Source of the DNA: Nitrobacter sp035546855
Lineage (GTDB): Bacteria; Pseudomonadota; Alphaproteobacteria; Rhizobiales; Xanthobacteraceae
Reading direction: 5' to 3'
Assembly: GCA_035546855.1 (NCBI GenBank)
Contig: DASZVY010000034.1
Location: 45,837 to 109,836 of the forward strand
Length of the DNA stretch: 64,000 bases
The stretch's first letter is position 1; each line of letters begins with the position of its first letter. Position numbers and translations under genes: made by a program. Under the pieces are notes generated by a model. It ran no database searches and was not told where the DNA came from. It saw only the letters and a program-made list of their open reading frames with translations. Of this stretch, positions 54,143 through 63,387 are shown one piece after another.

Positions 54143-56068
54143 ATGACCAGCGATGTCGCAATTCCCGCCGCGGGGACGCCGGCGGCAAATGGTCATGGCG
54201 ACGTCCATTCCACTGCCGGTTTCGGCGCCCTGATGCTCGGCAGCATCGGCGTGGTCTATGGCGATATCGGCACGAGCCCGCTTTACGCGTTTCGCGAGGC
54301 TGTCGCCGCGACCGGCGCGACGGGAGGGGCTTTCGACCCGGCTGCGGTGCTCGGCGTGCTGTCGTTGATCCTGTGGGCGCTGGTCGTTGTGGTGACCCTG
54401 AAATACGTCCTGATCCTGCTTCGGGCCGACAATCACGGCGAGGGCGGAACTTTGGCGTTGATGGCGCTGGCCCAGCGCGCGGTGAGTTCGCGCGCGGGGA
54501 CGATCGTGCTGCTCGGGATCATCAGCGGGGCATTGTTCTATGGCGACGCCGTCATCACTCCAGCATTGACGGTACTGTCGGCCGTCGAGGGTCTGAAACT
54601 CGCGACGGCAACCCTCGAACCTTACGTCGTGCCATTGACAGTCATCATCCTGCTGGCGCTGTTCATGGTTCAGTCGCACGGGACTGCGCGGGTCGCGGCC
54701 CTGTTCGGGCCGATCATGTGCGTCTGGTTCGGCCTTATTGCGGTGGCGGCCGTCCCGCAGATTGCGCGGCACCCGGAAGTTTTGGCAGCGCTCAACCCGC
54801 TTTATGCCGTCCGCTTCATGCTCCATCACGGCATTGTCGGCTTTGTGACGCTCGGCGCGGTATTCCTGGCCGTCACCGGTGCGGAGGCGCTCTATGCCGA
54901 CCTTGGCCATTTCGGCAAGCGCCCGATTCAAACCGCATGGCTCGCGATCATCCTGCCGTCGCTGGCGCTGAACTATCTCGGGCAGGGCGCTCTCGTGATC
55001 GGAAATCCGTCCACGCTGGAAAACCCCTTCTTCCTGATGTTTCCGGCCTGGGCGCTCGTTCCCGTGGTCGTTATGGCCACGATCGCGTCGGTCATTGCGA
55101 GCCAGGCCGTCATTACGGGGGCCTATTCGCTGACGCGTCAGGCCATTCAGCTCGGGTTGCTGCCGCGGTTCGAAATCCGCCACACCTCGGAAACGCATTC
55201 CGGCCAGATCTACATGCCGCGAGTCAACATGCTGCTGCTGGTCAGCGTGGTGCTGCTCGTCCTCATGTTCCGCTCGTCCAGCGCGCTGGCGTCGGCTTAT
55301 GGCATCGCCGTCACCGGCACGATGGTCGTCACGGGAATGATGGGGTTTGTGGTCGTCTGGAAAGTCTGGCGCTGGTCGCCGGTGGCCGCCGCGGCATTGA
55401 TCGCGCCGTTTCTCCTCCTCGACCTGACGTTCCTGTCCGCCAACCTTCTGAAGATATTCGAAGGAGGATGGGTGCCGCTGGCGCTCGGCGCACTGGTGAT
55501 GCTGTTGATGTATACGTGGCGGCGCGGCAGCCGGCTGTTGTTCGAGAAATCGCGCAAGCTCGAATTTCCGCTGCTTGACCTCGTGGCGATGCTGGAAAAG
55601 CGGCCGCCGCAACGCGTCTCCGGCACGGCGGTCTTCCTCACCAGCGATCCGGCCTGCGCGCCGACGGCTCTGATGCATAGCCTGAAACACTACAAAGTGC
55701 TTCACGAGAAGAATGTTATTCTCACCATCGAGACCGCGCCGACACCGCGCATCGATCCGGCGGAGCGCGTGCGTCTCGAGCAGATCAGCGCGACCTTTTC
55801 CAGGGTCACGCTGCGGTTCGGCTTCATGGAATCGCCGAACGTGCCGAAGTCGCTGGCGATCGCGCGCAAGCTCGGCTGGCAGTTCGACATCATGGCGACG
55901 TCATTCTTTCTGTCGCGTCGAGCCCTGAAACCTGCCGCTCATTCGGGCATGCCGCGCTGGCAGGACCTTCTGTTTATCGCGCTCAGCCGCACCGCCAACG
56001 ACGCCACCAACTATTTCCAGATCCCGACCGGGCGGGTCGTGGAAGTCGGAACGCAGGTCACCATTTGA
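54143..56068 (+). CDS. kup: KUP/HAK potassium transporter, copy 2
   Basis: 641 aa. GDIGTSPLYAFREAV, the TLGAVFLAVTGAEALYADLG block and the family C-terminal domain. Divergence from copy 1 is spread through the membrane part, so the duplication is old, and the two may differ in affinity or pH range. ATG at 54143. Starts 140 bp after copy 1. Confidence 0.95.
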   Translation: MTSDVAIPAAGTPAANGHGDVHSTAGFGALMLGSIGVVYGDIGTSPLYAFREAVAATGATGGAFDPAAVLGVLSLILWALVVVVTLKYVLILLRADNHGEGGTLALMALAQRAVSSRAGTIVLLGIISGALFYGDAVITPALTVLSAVEGLKLATATLEPYVVPLTVIILLALFMVQSHGTARVAALFGPIMCVWFGLIAVAAVPQIARHPEVLAALNPLYAVRFMLHHGIVGFVTLGAVFLAVTGAEALYADLGHFGKRPIQTAWLAIILPSLALNYLGQGALVIGNPSTLENPFFLMFPAWALVPVVVMATIASVIASQAVITGAYSLTRQAIQLGLLPRFEIRHTSETHSGQIYMPRVNMLLLVSVVLLVLMFRSSSALASAYGIAVTGTMVVTGMMGFVVVWKVWRWSPVAAAALIAPFLLLDLTFLSANLLKIFEGGWVPLALGALVMLLMYTWRRGSRLLFEKSRKLEFPLLDLVAMLEKRPPQRVSGTAVFLTSDPACAPTALMHSLKHYKVLHEKNVILTIETAPTPRIDPAERVRLEQISATFSRVTLRFGFMESPNVPKSLAIARKLGWQFDIMATSFFLSRRALKPAAHSGMPRWQDLLFIALSRTANDATNYFQIPTGRVVEVGTQVTI

Positions 56069-56145
56069 GACGGTGGTAGCGCTTGATTTTCGTGGCGCGA
56101 GAGGCGACTTTGGCGCCGCCTGCGTGATGCAGGATCGCGGCTCGA

Positions 56146-56523
56146 ATGAGCCAATTCGTCCCGCATGGGCAGCGCCGGGAGGGTGTGTTGGCGGATCAGG
56201 GTTACATCGTTCACGATTTGACGCCCGAGGATGTTTCGAAGGGAATAGCGGAGGGGCGCTATCTGCTGATCGACGTCCGCGAGCCGAATGAAGTGGCTGT
56301 GGAAGCGTATCCCGACGCCGTCATGGTGCCGCTGTCCAGCTTCGATCCGAAGGCGATCCCCGATCCGCAGGGAAAACAGGTCGTATTTGCCTGTCGTTCC
56401 GGCAAGCGTTCGGTCACGGCATCGCTTGCGGCGCAGGAGGGCTGTCTGCCCTATGACCGGCATCTCGCTGGCGGCATCATCGGCTGGAAGGCTGCAGGGC
56501 TTCCCACCAGGGCCGGCGGCTGA
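56146..56523 (+). CDS. Rhodanese-like single-domain sulfurtransferase
   Basis: 125 aa. One rhodanese domain with DVREPNEVAVEAYPDAVMVP and catalytic Cys in the loop FACRSGKRS. Transfers sulfane sulfur, cytoplasmic. The true start may be downstream at GTG 56185 or TTG 56188, as the first 13 residues look non-conserved. Aminotransferase gene follows by 6 bp. Confidence 0.85.
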   Translation: MSQFVPHGQRREGVLADQGYIVHDLTPEDVSKGIAEGRYLLIDVREPNEVAVEAYPDAVMVPLSSFDPKAIPDPQGKQVVFACRSGKRSVTASLAAQEGCLPYDRHLAGGIIGWKAAGLPTRAGG

Positions 56524-56529
56524 CCGCGC

Positions 56530-57693
56530 ATGCCGTCGCTCAATCAGGTCTTCGGCAATCTGCCCGTCACCATCTTCGAGGCGATGTCGCAGATGGCGCG
56601 GGACAACAACGCCATCAACCTCGGGCAGGGGTTTCCCGATGATCCCGGTCCGGAAGATATCCGCCGTGCGGCAGCCGATGCGGTTCTGAACGGCTATAAC
56701 CAGTATCCGTCGATGATGGGGATACCGGAACTCCGGCAGGCCATCGCGTCGCACTACGCCCACTGGCACAAGCTCGACCTCGATCCGATGACCGAGGTGA
56801 TGGTGACCTCGGGCGGGACCGAAGCGTTGACCAGCGCCATTCTCGCGGCGGTCGAGCCGGGCGACGAGGTCGTCGTGTTCCAGCCGGTGTACGATTCCTA
56901 TCTGCCGATCATCCGGCAGGCGGGCGGCATTCCGCGACTGGTTCGGCTCGAGCCGCCGCACTGGCGGCTGACGGAAGAGGCCTTGAGCCGCGTCTTCAAT
57001 CCGAAGACCAAGGCCGTGTTGTTCAATAATCCGCTCAATCCGGCGGCGGTTGTCTATCCGCGCGAGGATCTGGAACTGCTGGCGCGCTATTGCCAGACGT
57101 TCGATGTCGTCGCGATCTGCGATGAAGTCTGGGAACACGTCATTTTCGATGGCCGCGAGCATATCCCGCTCATCACCATTCCCGGGATGCGCGAGCGCAC
57201 CATCAAGATCGGGTCGGCCGGAAAGATATTTTCGCTCACGGGCTGGAAAATCGGCTTCGTCTGCGCGGCGCCGCCGCTGTTGCGCGTCACCGCGAAAGTG
57301 CATCAATTCCTGACGTTCACGACCGCTCCGAATCTTCAGGCCGCGGTGGCTTACGGTCTCGGCAAGTCCGACGACTTCTTTCTCGCCATGCGCAAGGATC
57401 TGGCGCGCAGCCGCGACCGTCTGACCAAGGGACTTGAAAGCATCGGTTTTCCGGTGCTGAAGTCGCAAGGAACGTATTTCCTGACGGTCGATTTGTCGCC
57501 GCTCGGTCTCAACGAGACCGACGAAGCTTTCTGCAAGCGGATCGTGACGGACTACAAGGTGGCGGCGATTCCGGTATCCGCGTTTTATGAGGAGAACGCG
57601 GTGACTTCGGTGGTCCGGTTCTGCTTCGCCAAGAAGGATGCCACCCTCGATAGCGCTCTCGAGCGCCTGGCGGATGCGGTTCATCGCCGATAG
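56530..57693 (+). CDS. PLP-dependent aminotransferase, class I
   Basis: 387 aa. N-terminal AINLGQGFPDDPGP, Asp198 in AICDEVWEHV and PLP-Lys232 in SAGKIFSLTGWK. NNPLNPAA carries the pyridine-contact Asn. Resembles YbdL/kynurenine-glutamine-type aminotransferases with methionine or aromatic specificity. Substrate not assigned. Preceded by the rhodanese gene by 6 bp and followed by the binding-protein gene by 6 bp: one operon. Confidence 0.9.
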   Translation: MPSLNQVFGNLPVTIFEAMSQMARDNNAINLGQGFPDDPGPEDIRRAAADAVLNGYNQYPSMMGIPELRQAIASHYAHWHKLDLDPMTEVMVTSGGTEALTSAILAAVEPGDEVVVFQPVYDSYLPIIRQAGGIPRLVRLEPPHWRLTEEALSRVFNPKTKAVLFNNPLNPAAVVYPREDLELLARYCQTFDVVAICDEVWEHVIFDGREHIPLITIPGMRERTIKIGSAGKIFSLTGWKIGFVCAAPPLLRVTAKVHQFLTFTTAPNLQAAVAYGLGKSDDFFLAMRKDLARSRDRLTKGLESIGFPVLKSQGTYFLTVDLSPLGLNETDEAFCKRIVTDYKVAAIPVSAFYEENAVTSVVRFCFAKKDATLDSALERLADAVHRR

Positions 57694-57699
57694 AGTCTG

Positions 57700-58818
57700 A
57701 TGATGTCTCTCCGTGCTCTTGCCCGAAATTGCATGGTCGCCGCGCTCGTCGTTGGCGCCAGCTTGCTGCCGGGGTTCGGCGCGGATGCACAGGAACGGGT
57801 CGTCAACTTCTACAACTGGTCGAACTACATCGCGCCGGGCGTGCTGGAGGCCTTCACCAAGGAGACCGGCATCAAGGTCGTCTACGACACCTTCGATGCC
57901 AACGAGACGCTGGAGACCCGTCTCCTCGCGGGCAGGTCGGGCTACGACGTCGTGGTGCCGACCGCGTATTTTCTGCAGCGGCAAATCGTGGCGCACGTCT
58001 TCCAGAAGCTCGACAAGTCCAGGCTGCCCAATCTCGCGAACGCGTGGCCGGAGATCACCCGCAAGCTCGCCGTCTATGATCCCGGCAACCAATATGCCGT
58101 GAACTACATGTGGGGCACGACGGGGATCGGGTACAACGTCCAGGCGGTTCATCGGATGCTCGGCGCGGATGCCAAGATCGACAGTTGGGACTTTGTTTTC
58201 AAGCCCGAGAATCTTGCGAAGTTCAAGGATTGCGGCGTTCAGATGCTGGATTCCGCCGACGATATCCTGCCGGCGGCGCTGAACTATCTCGGCCTCGACC
58301 CGAACTCGACGAAGCCGGCCGACCTTCAGAAGGCCGCCGATCTCGTCAGCAAGATCAGGCCGTTCGTCCGAAAGTTTCACTCGTCGGAATATCTGAACGC
58401 GCTGGCCACCGGGGAAATCTGCCTCGCGGTGGGATGGTCGGGCGATATCAAGCAGGCGCAGAACCGCGCAGCGGAATCGAAGAACGGCGTCGAGATCGGC
58501 TATGCGATCCCGAAGGAGGGCGCGCAGATGTTCTTCGACAACCTGGCCATTCCGGCGGACGCAAGCCACGTGACCGAGGCCTACGAGCTCATCAACTATC
58601 TCTATCGCCCGGATGTGGCTGCGAAGAATTCGGATTTCCTGTCCTATGCCAATGGCAATCTGGCCAGCCAGAAGCTGATCTCGCCGAAGGTGATCGGCGA
58701 CAAGACGATCTATCCGGACGAGGCGACGCTGAAACGTCTGTTTGTCATCACCGCGCGCGATCCGGCGACGCAGCGAACGATCAACCGCCTGTGGACCCGG
58801 GTGAAGACCGGACGTTGA
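57700..58818 (+). CDS. Polyamine ABC transporter substrate-binding protein (PotD/PotF type)
   Basis: 372 aa. Signal peptide (about 1-30, cleavage after DAQ), then a family-1 binding protein with VVNFYNWSNYIAPGVLEAF, and TGIGYNVQAVHRMLG. This N-terminal block is typical of putrescine/spermidine binding proteins. No permease or ATPase gene is in the window, so it must work with transporter parts encoded elsewhere or be an orphan. Convergent with the acyltransferase gene. Confidence 0.9.
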   Translation: MMSLRALARNCMVAALVVGASLLPGFGADAQERVVNFYNWSNYIAPGVLEAFTKETGIKVVYDTFDANETLETRLLAGRSGYDVVVPTAYFLQRQIVAHVFQKLDKSRLPNLANAWPEITRKLAVYDPGNQYAVNYMWGTTGIGYNVQAVHRMLGADAKIDSWDFVFKPENLAKFKDCGVQMLDSADDILPAALNYLGLDPNSTKPADLQKAADLVSKIRPFVRKFHSSEYLNALATGEICLAVGWSGDIKQAQNRAAESKNGVEIGYAIPKEGAQMFFDNLAIPADASHVTEAYELINYLYRPDVAAKNSDFLSYANGNLASQKLISPKVIGDKTIYPDEATLKRLFVITARDPATQRTINRLWTRVKTGR

Positions 58819-58829
58819 TCGGCAGGAAG

Positions 58830-59762
58830 TTATCGCCAGCGGCGATGCAGCCACAGCCATTGATCCGGGTGTTCGCGGACCCAGCCTTCGATCACCGAGG
58901 TAATCACCTGCATGGTGCCGCGCACGTCGATCTCGCCGTCAGCGTCGCGAACCGGCGGAATTTCCTCGGTGAGTTCTGCGCGGAAACGATGGTCGGGAAG
59001 GCGGATGATGCGGACGCCGTGAACAGGGCATTCGACCTGGCGCAGCAGCCGCGCCAGCATCGGGTTGGCTTTGGTGGTTCGACCGAAGAACGTGACCTCG
59101 ACGCCGTTGGTGAAATACTGGTCGACCAGCATGGCGACATGCTCGCCGTTTTGCAGGGCTTGGGCCAGCTTGAAGGGGGCATCGTGGCTTGCGGGCATCA
59201 GCGTGCCCATGTTGAGCGCGCGCAACGCGTGGATGGCCTTGTCGGCAGACGCGATATTCGGACGGCGGTACAGCACGGTGGAGTTGAGGCCGTGCGCGGC
59301 GGCGGCGACGGCGGGAAGCTCCCAGTTACCGAGGTGGCTCGCGAAGATCAGGGCCGGCTTGCCATCATCGCGCAGCCGCTCGAACAGCTTTTGGCTGTTG
59401 GGTTCGATTTCGACGCGGCCGTTCCCGAGATGCTCGGGGTCGAGGTCCCAGATGTGATCGAGATGCGCAATCTCCGCGCCGATGCGGCCGAGATTGTTCC
59501 ATACCCCCGCGAGGATCGTCTCGATTTCGGCAGGAGACTTTTCGGGAAAGGCCGCCGTCAGGTTGGCGCGGGCGATTTTCTGTTCGCGCAGCAGTGGACC
59601 GACCATTTGTGCGACCCGGCCGAACAGATTGGCGGTCTTGATCGGATCGAAATAGCGGGTGGTGCGCAGCAGCCCGATCGTCAGGGCGCCGATGACGGAT
59701 TCGCCAACAGGCTTGATGGCGTCGCGAATCCGGGCCCTGGTTCTGAGGAAAAAGCGACGCAT
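58830..59762 (-). CDS. lpxXL: Lipid A very-long-chain fatty acyltransferase (LpxL-family)
   Basis: 310 aa LpxL/HtrB-type membrane-associated acyltransferase. HX4E motif His143-Glu148 (SHLGNWE), ENLFAAFPEK-like ANLTAAFPEKS block, and VDQYFTNGVEVTFFGR. Last gene of the acpXL-fabZ-fabF2-fabF1 cluster, so the expected donor is a C26-C28 acyl-AcpXL. The ATG at 59762 matches the expected N-terminus; a start at 59846, 13 bp after the fabF1 stop, cannot be excluded. Confidence 0.9.
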   Translation of the reverse strand: MRRFFLRTRARIRDAIKPVGESVIGALTIGLLRTTRYFDPIKTANLFGRVAQMVGPLLREQKIARANLTAAFPEKSPAEIETILAGVWNNLGRIGAEIAHLDHIWDLDPEHLGNGRVEIEPNSQKLFERLRDDGKPALIFASHLGNWELPAVAAAAHGLNSTVLYRRPNIASADKAIHALRALNMGTLMPASHDAPFKLAQALQNGEHVAMLVDQYFTNGVEVTFFGRTTKANPMLARLLRQVECPVHGVRIIRLPDHRFRAELTEEIPPVRDADGEIDVRGTMQVITSVIEGWVREHPDQWLWLHRRWR

Positions 59763-59858
59763 CAGAAATGAATGTGGATGTAATCCGGCACTTTCGGATT
59801 GGGAAGAAGTTATGGTCGACGCGATCCTGTCGGGGATCGCGCTCATGCCGCGAGATCG

Positions 59859-61139
59859 TCAGGCCGGCTCGCGGGTCAGGATCAACGATGCGTTCTGTCC
59901 GCCGAAGCCAAACGAGTTCGACATGACGGCTGTGACCCGCGCATCCCTGGCCTTGTTCGGAACGACGTCGAACGGAATGGCGGGATCCGGCACGTCGTAG
60001 TTGATGGTCGGCGGGATGCGCTGATGCTCGAGCGTCAGCAGCGAGAACACCGCCTCGACGGCGCCGGCCGCAGACAACGTGTGACCGACCATCGACTTGT
60101 TCGACGAGACCGGCACGTCCTTGGTGCGTTCGCCGAACACGGTGGAGATACCGAGGTACTCCATCTTGTCGTTCTCGGGCGTGCCGGTTCCGTGGGCGTT
60201 GATGTAGTCGATCTGCTCGGCGGTCATTCCGGCATCCGCGAGCGCATTGCGCACGCAGCCGATGATGGGCTTGCCGTCCGGGCTCGAGCGGGTGCGATGA
60301 AAGGAGTCCGCGAGTTCGCCGCAACCGGCCAGCACCCCGAGAATCCTGGCGCCACGCGCAACCGCGCTTTCATGGCTTTCGAGCACGAGCGCGCCGGCGC
60401 CTTCCGCCATCACGAACCCGTCGCGGTTCTTCGAAAACGGCCGCACCGCGGCCTGCGGCGGATCGTTCTGCGTCGACAGCGCCGATAAGAGTGAAAACCG
60501 GATCAGGGCTTCCGGATTGACCGAGCCGTCGGTCGCGACACACAGCGCGGCCTCGGTCTCGCCGCGCCGGATGGCCTCGACGCCGAGCTGGATCGCCGTC
60601 GCGCCGGAGGCACACGCAGTTGACAGCGAGATCGGCGATCCCTTGGTGCCAAATGTCTCGGCCAGATGATCGGCGACGGAGCCGAACAGGAAGCGGCGAT
60701 GATACGCCGTAAACCGGCCGCCGCCGCTCACCCGCAGCATCTCGTCATAGTTGATTTCGGTATTGGGTCCGATGGCGCGGCCGAGTTCCTGCCGCTGCGG
60801 CCATTCAAGCTCCACGGGAGCCACCGCAAGGAACAGCGGCCCCGGAAAATTACCCCGGGATCCAATACCCGACTGCGCGACCGCTTCCTCGGTGGCGATA
60901 TCGGCGAGCCGTTCGGAGAGGTCGGTCGACGAGAAAGGCTCGACCGGAATGAAATCGACCGCGCCTGCCATCGTGGTCTTCAGTCCATCGGTCGGAAACC
61001 GCGTGATCGTGCGGATGCCGGACTCGCCGGCGCACAGCTTTGCCCAGTTGTCGCTTTTGCCGGAGCCGAGCGACGTTACGACGCCCATCCCGGTCACGAC
61101 GACAATGGGACGGCCGAATTTGTCGCGGGTTGCTGTCAT
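59859..61139 (-). CDS. fabF1: Beta-ketoacyl-ACP synthase FabF1 of VLCFA cluster
   Basis: 426 aa condensing enzyme. Full triad: Cys176 (LSTACASGA), His316 (INAHGTGT) and His353 (KSMVGHTLSAAGA). Elongates acyl-AcpXL toward the C26-C28 chain of lipid A. ATG at 61139 with GGAGGGG upstream; the open frame further upstream is ignored. Follows fabF2 by 28 bp. Confidence 0.95.
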   Translation of the reverse strand: MTATRDKFGRPIVVVTGMGVVTSLGSGKSDNWAKLCAGESGIRTITRFPTDGLKTTMAGAVDFIPVEPFSSTDLSERLADIATEEAVAQSGIGSRGNFPGPLFLAVAPVELEWPQRQELGRAIGPNTEINYDEMLRVSGGGRFTAYHRRFLFGSVADHLAETFGTKGSPISLSTACASGATAIQLGVEAIRRGETEAALCVATDGSVNPEALIRFSLLSALSTQNDPPQAAVRPFSKNRDGFVMAEGAGALVLESHESAVARGARILGVLAGCGELADSFHRTRSSPDGKPIIGCVRNALADAGMTAEQIDYINAHGTGTPENDKMEYLGISTVFGERTKDVPVSSNKSMVGHTLSAAGAVEAVFSLLTLEHQRIPPTINYDVPDPAIPFDVVPNKARDARVTAVMSNSFGFGGQNASLILTREPA

Positions 61140-61167
61140 GATCCCCTCCGTGGGCTTCCCGGGTCGA

Positions 61168-62376
61168 TCAGCCGATGGCCTCGACCAACGCCATGCCTTC
61201 GCCGCGCCAATGTCCGGCCCCGATGACGACAATCTGGGTCGGCGCACCCGTCATTTCAATCTCCACGCCAGTGGAATCCTGCGGGGGAAACAGCTTGCCG
61301 CGGGAGATTGACAAAGCGGCGAGGGCGAGGCCGAGGGGAAACTGGGTTTCGACGGCATGGCCGAAGGCGCTGCCGGTGGCACGCACCGGAATGTCGGCGT
61401 GTGCATGCAGGAAAGCTCGTTCTTCCGCGGTGACAGGCTCGGCGCCCGTGGCTCCCGTGATGATGGCGGTCTTGCCTGCATGCAGGCCGAGCTTCGACCA
61501 TAGCGACGCCAGCGTGGATGTCACGTCGCCCGGCTGCTTCCGGCGCGACTGGTCCGCGACAACGTTGGTCAGGCGCGCGTACGGCTTTGCGCCGCGCGCT
61601 TCGGCATGAGCGCGCGATTCGATGACGAGAAACGCGCCGGCCGAGCCGAGTGAAAATCCGCTGTTGGCCTCGCGTGACCACACGGACGTGAATTTGGTTT
61701 TGAGGTTGAAGTCGCCGAACTCATAGAGCAGCAACATGTCCTTGCGCTCGCCGTTGTGAGCTGCGCCGATCAGGGCCACGTCGCTCTGGCCGGCCGCGAT
61801 CCGCGCCAGCGCGATGCGCGCGGCGTCGACGCCGGCGGCTTCCTCGCCCATGAACGTGCGCGACGAACCGGTGACGCCGTGCACGATCGCGATGTTGCCG
61901 GCGAGAAGGTTCGACAATTGCGCCAGAAAGAGCGTGGGGCGCAGGTCGTTCATCAGTTTTTCGTTGAGGAAGCCCGGCGCTGAATTGCCTTGGGCCTGCG
62001 CATTCAGGACGCCGGAATCGACGGTGAGATCGCGCTCGCCGCCGCCTGCGGCAACCACCATGTCCATCCGCGCGAGAACGTCCTTGTTGCCCTTGAGGCC
62101 GGCCGAATCAAGCGCCAATCCGGCCGCGTAGGTGCCGATGCGCTGCCACGCCTCCATCTGTCGTTGGTCGCCCTTCTTCGGGATCTGGGCGTCGAAGCTG
62201 ACAGGCGCAAGCGGATGAACGACATAGGGCGCGAAGCCTTTCTCATCCACGTTGACGCGCTTCTGGTTCAGCGCGTCCCAGTTCGCGTCCAGTCCCTCGC
62301 CGAGGGACGTCGCAAGGCCGATCCCCGTGATCCAGGCTTCGATGGGTTGCGCGGTCGAAGGTTTCGTTTCAGCCAT
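61168..62376 (-). CDS. fabF2: Beta-ketoacyl-ACP synthase-like FabF2 lacking catalytic Cys (chain-length-factor type)
   Basis: 402 aa thiolase-fold protein. By alignment to FabF1 the nucleophile position is Glu179 (GEEAAG in place of TACASG), and the first catalytic His motif (HGTGT) is ITGATGAE; only the later His is kept (GSAFGHAVE). So it cannot condense alone. As in KS-beta/chain-length factors of type II PKS, it probably pairs with FabF1 to set chain length. Start overlaps the fabZ stop by 8 bp. Confidence 0.92.
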   Translation of the reverse strand: MAETKPSTAQPIEAWITGIGLATSLGEGLDANWDALNQKRVNVDEKGFAPYVVHPLAPVSFDAQIPKKGDQRQMEAWQRIGTYAAGLALDSAGLKGNKDVLARMDMVVAAGGGERDLTVDSGVLNAQAQGNSAPGFLNEKLMNDLRPTLFLAQLSNLLAGNIAIVHGVTGSSRTFMGEEAAGVDAARIALARIAAGQSDVALIGAAHNGERKDMLLLYEFGDFNLKTKFTSVWSREANSGFSLGSAGAFLVIESRAHAEARGAKPYARLTNVVADQSRRKQPGDVTSTLASLWSKLGLHAGKTAIITGATGAEPVTAEERAFLHAHADIPVRATGSAFGHAVETQFPLGLALAALSISRGKLFPPQDSTGVEIEMTGAPTQIVVIGAGHWRGEGMALVEAIG

Positions 62377-62842
62377 GGGCGATCGCCTGATGCGGAAAGC
62401 CGATGCGCTTTGCCATGGCTTCCATGTGTCCGCGCAAATCGGGATTCGGGAAGGGAACCTGACGGAAGGTTAGAGTTGCGTTGCACTTCGCCTTGCCGTC
62501 GGCGCTGATCCGGGCCTTGGTGACTGTGAAGCCCGAGCCTTCATGGACCACGCCGACGTCGACCCGCAACAGTTCGCCCGGCATCACGAACGTCCGCATT
62601 TTGGCCTCCTTGACGGCAGCCAGAAACGGCATTCGCTCGAACTTCATGAGCGCGATCAGCAGCCAGCCGGACGCCTGCGCCATTGTTTCAATCAGCAGCA
62701 CGCCGGGCATCAGGGGATAGCCGGGAAAATGCCCTTCGAAGATGGTGCTTTGCAGCGGAACCTGGGCTTCGACCGTAATCGTTCGCTCGCCTGCCTTGAG
62801 GTCGACGATGCGATCGATCAGGTGGAAATATTCAAGATGCAT
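62369..62842 (-). CDS. fabZ: 3-hydroxyacyl-ACP dehydratase FabZ-type
   Basis: 157 aa hot-dog fold enzyme. Catalytic His38 (EGHFPGYPLMPGV) and Glu52 (LLIETMAQASG). Dehydrates 3-hydroxyacyl-AcpXL during VLCFA synthesis. Starts 12 bp after acpXL; stop lies in the start of fabF2, so the genes are translationally coupled. Confidence 0.93.
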   Translation of the reverse strand: MHLEYFHLIDRIVDLKAGERTITVEAQVPLQSTIFEGHFPGYPLMPGVLLIETMAQASGWLLIALMKFERMPFLAAVKEAKMRTFVMPGELLRVDVGVVHEGSGFTVTKARISADGKAKCNATLTFRQVPFPNPDLRGHMEAMAKRIGFPHQAIAHG

Positions 62843-62854
62843 GGCGTCCGTGGT

Positions 62855-63136
62855 CTACGCGCCCTTGGCGGCGACCAGTTCGTCGATGCGCGCGCTGAGG
62901 TTCTTCAAAACGAAATACTGCTCGGTCGTTGCCTTGCCGTCGTTGACTTCCTGGGTCCACTTTTCCAGCGGCAGCTTGATCCCAAACGCCTTGTCGATGG
63001 CGAATGCGATATCCAGGAAATCCAGGCTGTCGATCCCCAAATCGTCAATCGCGTGGCTCTCAGGCGTGATCGTGTCGCGAGGGATGTCGCAGGTTTCTGC
63101 GATGATGTTGGCGACCTGATCGAATGTGGAGGACAT
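62855..63136 (-). CDS. acpXL: Acyl carrier protein AcpXL
   Basis: 93 aa, longer than normal ACP (about 77). Phosphopantetheine Ser37 in GIDSLDFLDIAFAID. This special ACP carries the C26-C28 hydroxylated fatty acid of rhizobial lipid A. First gene of the five-gene unit. ATG at 63136; the open frame extends upstream but without resemblance. Confidence 0.95.
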   Translation of the reverse strand: MSSTFDQVANIIAETCDIPRDTITPESHAIDDLGIDSLDFLDIAFAIDKAFGIKLPLEKWTQEVNDGKATTEQYFVLKNLSARIDELVAAKGA

Positions 63137-63387
63137 CACTAAGCCTTTGATACATTGAAGATAAATGCAGATCTTGCGTAAGACATGGGCGCGCTGCCCC
63201 GCGAATGCCCAGCCCACCGTACAGAGTCGTGTGCCCGTATATCGGAGCGCCGCCTTGAGTTCAATGGCGCCGGGAGCCGCGTGCGCCATGCCGTTCTGGC
63301 GGCAAATTGTGGCGCTTTCCGAGTGTTCCGGATCCGAAGTTCATCCCGTCGTGCAGCGCCTTCGTGGCGAGCGCCCGAACCACCGCG
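63137..63387. other. Intergenic region upstream of acpXL
   Basis: 251 bp which should contain the promoter of the lipid A VLCFA operon on the minus strand. No clear -35/-10 pair, repeat or terminator could be picked out. Confidence 0.35.

Noticed and set aside
56011..58860. Very long minus-strand open frame (over 900 codons) opposite aminotransferase and polyamine-binding genes
   Set aside because: It is antisense to genes with clear family motifs; its sequence is His/Arg/Asp-rich and matches no family. High GC removes stop codons from the opposite frame.
59365..60324. Minus-strand frame between fabF1 and lpxXL that might be the missing adh gene
   Set aside because: It overlaps both genes in another frame and shows no Rossmann or zinc motifs; it is a shadow frame.
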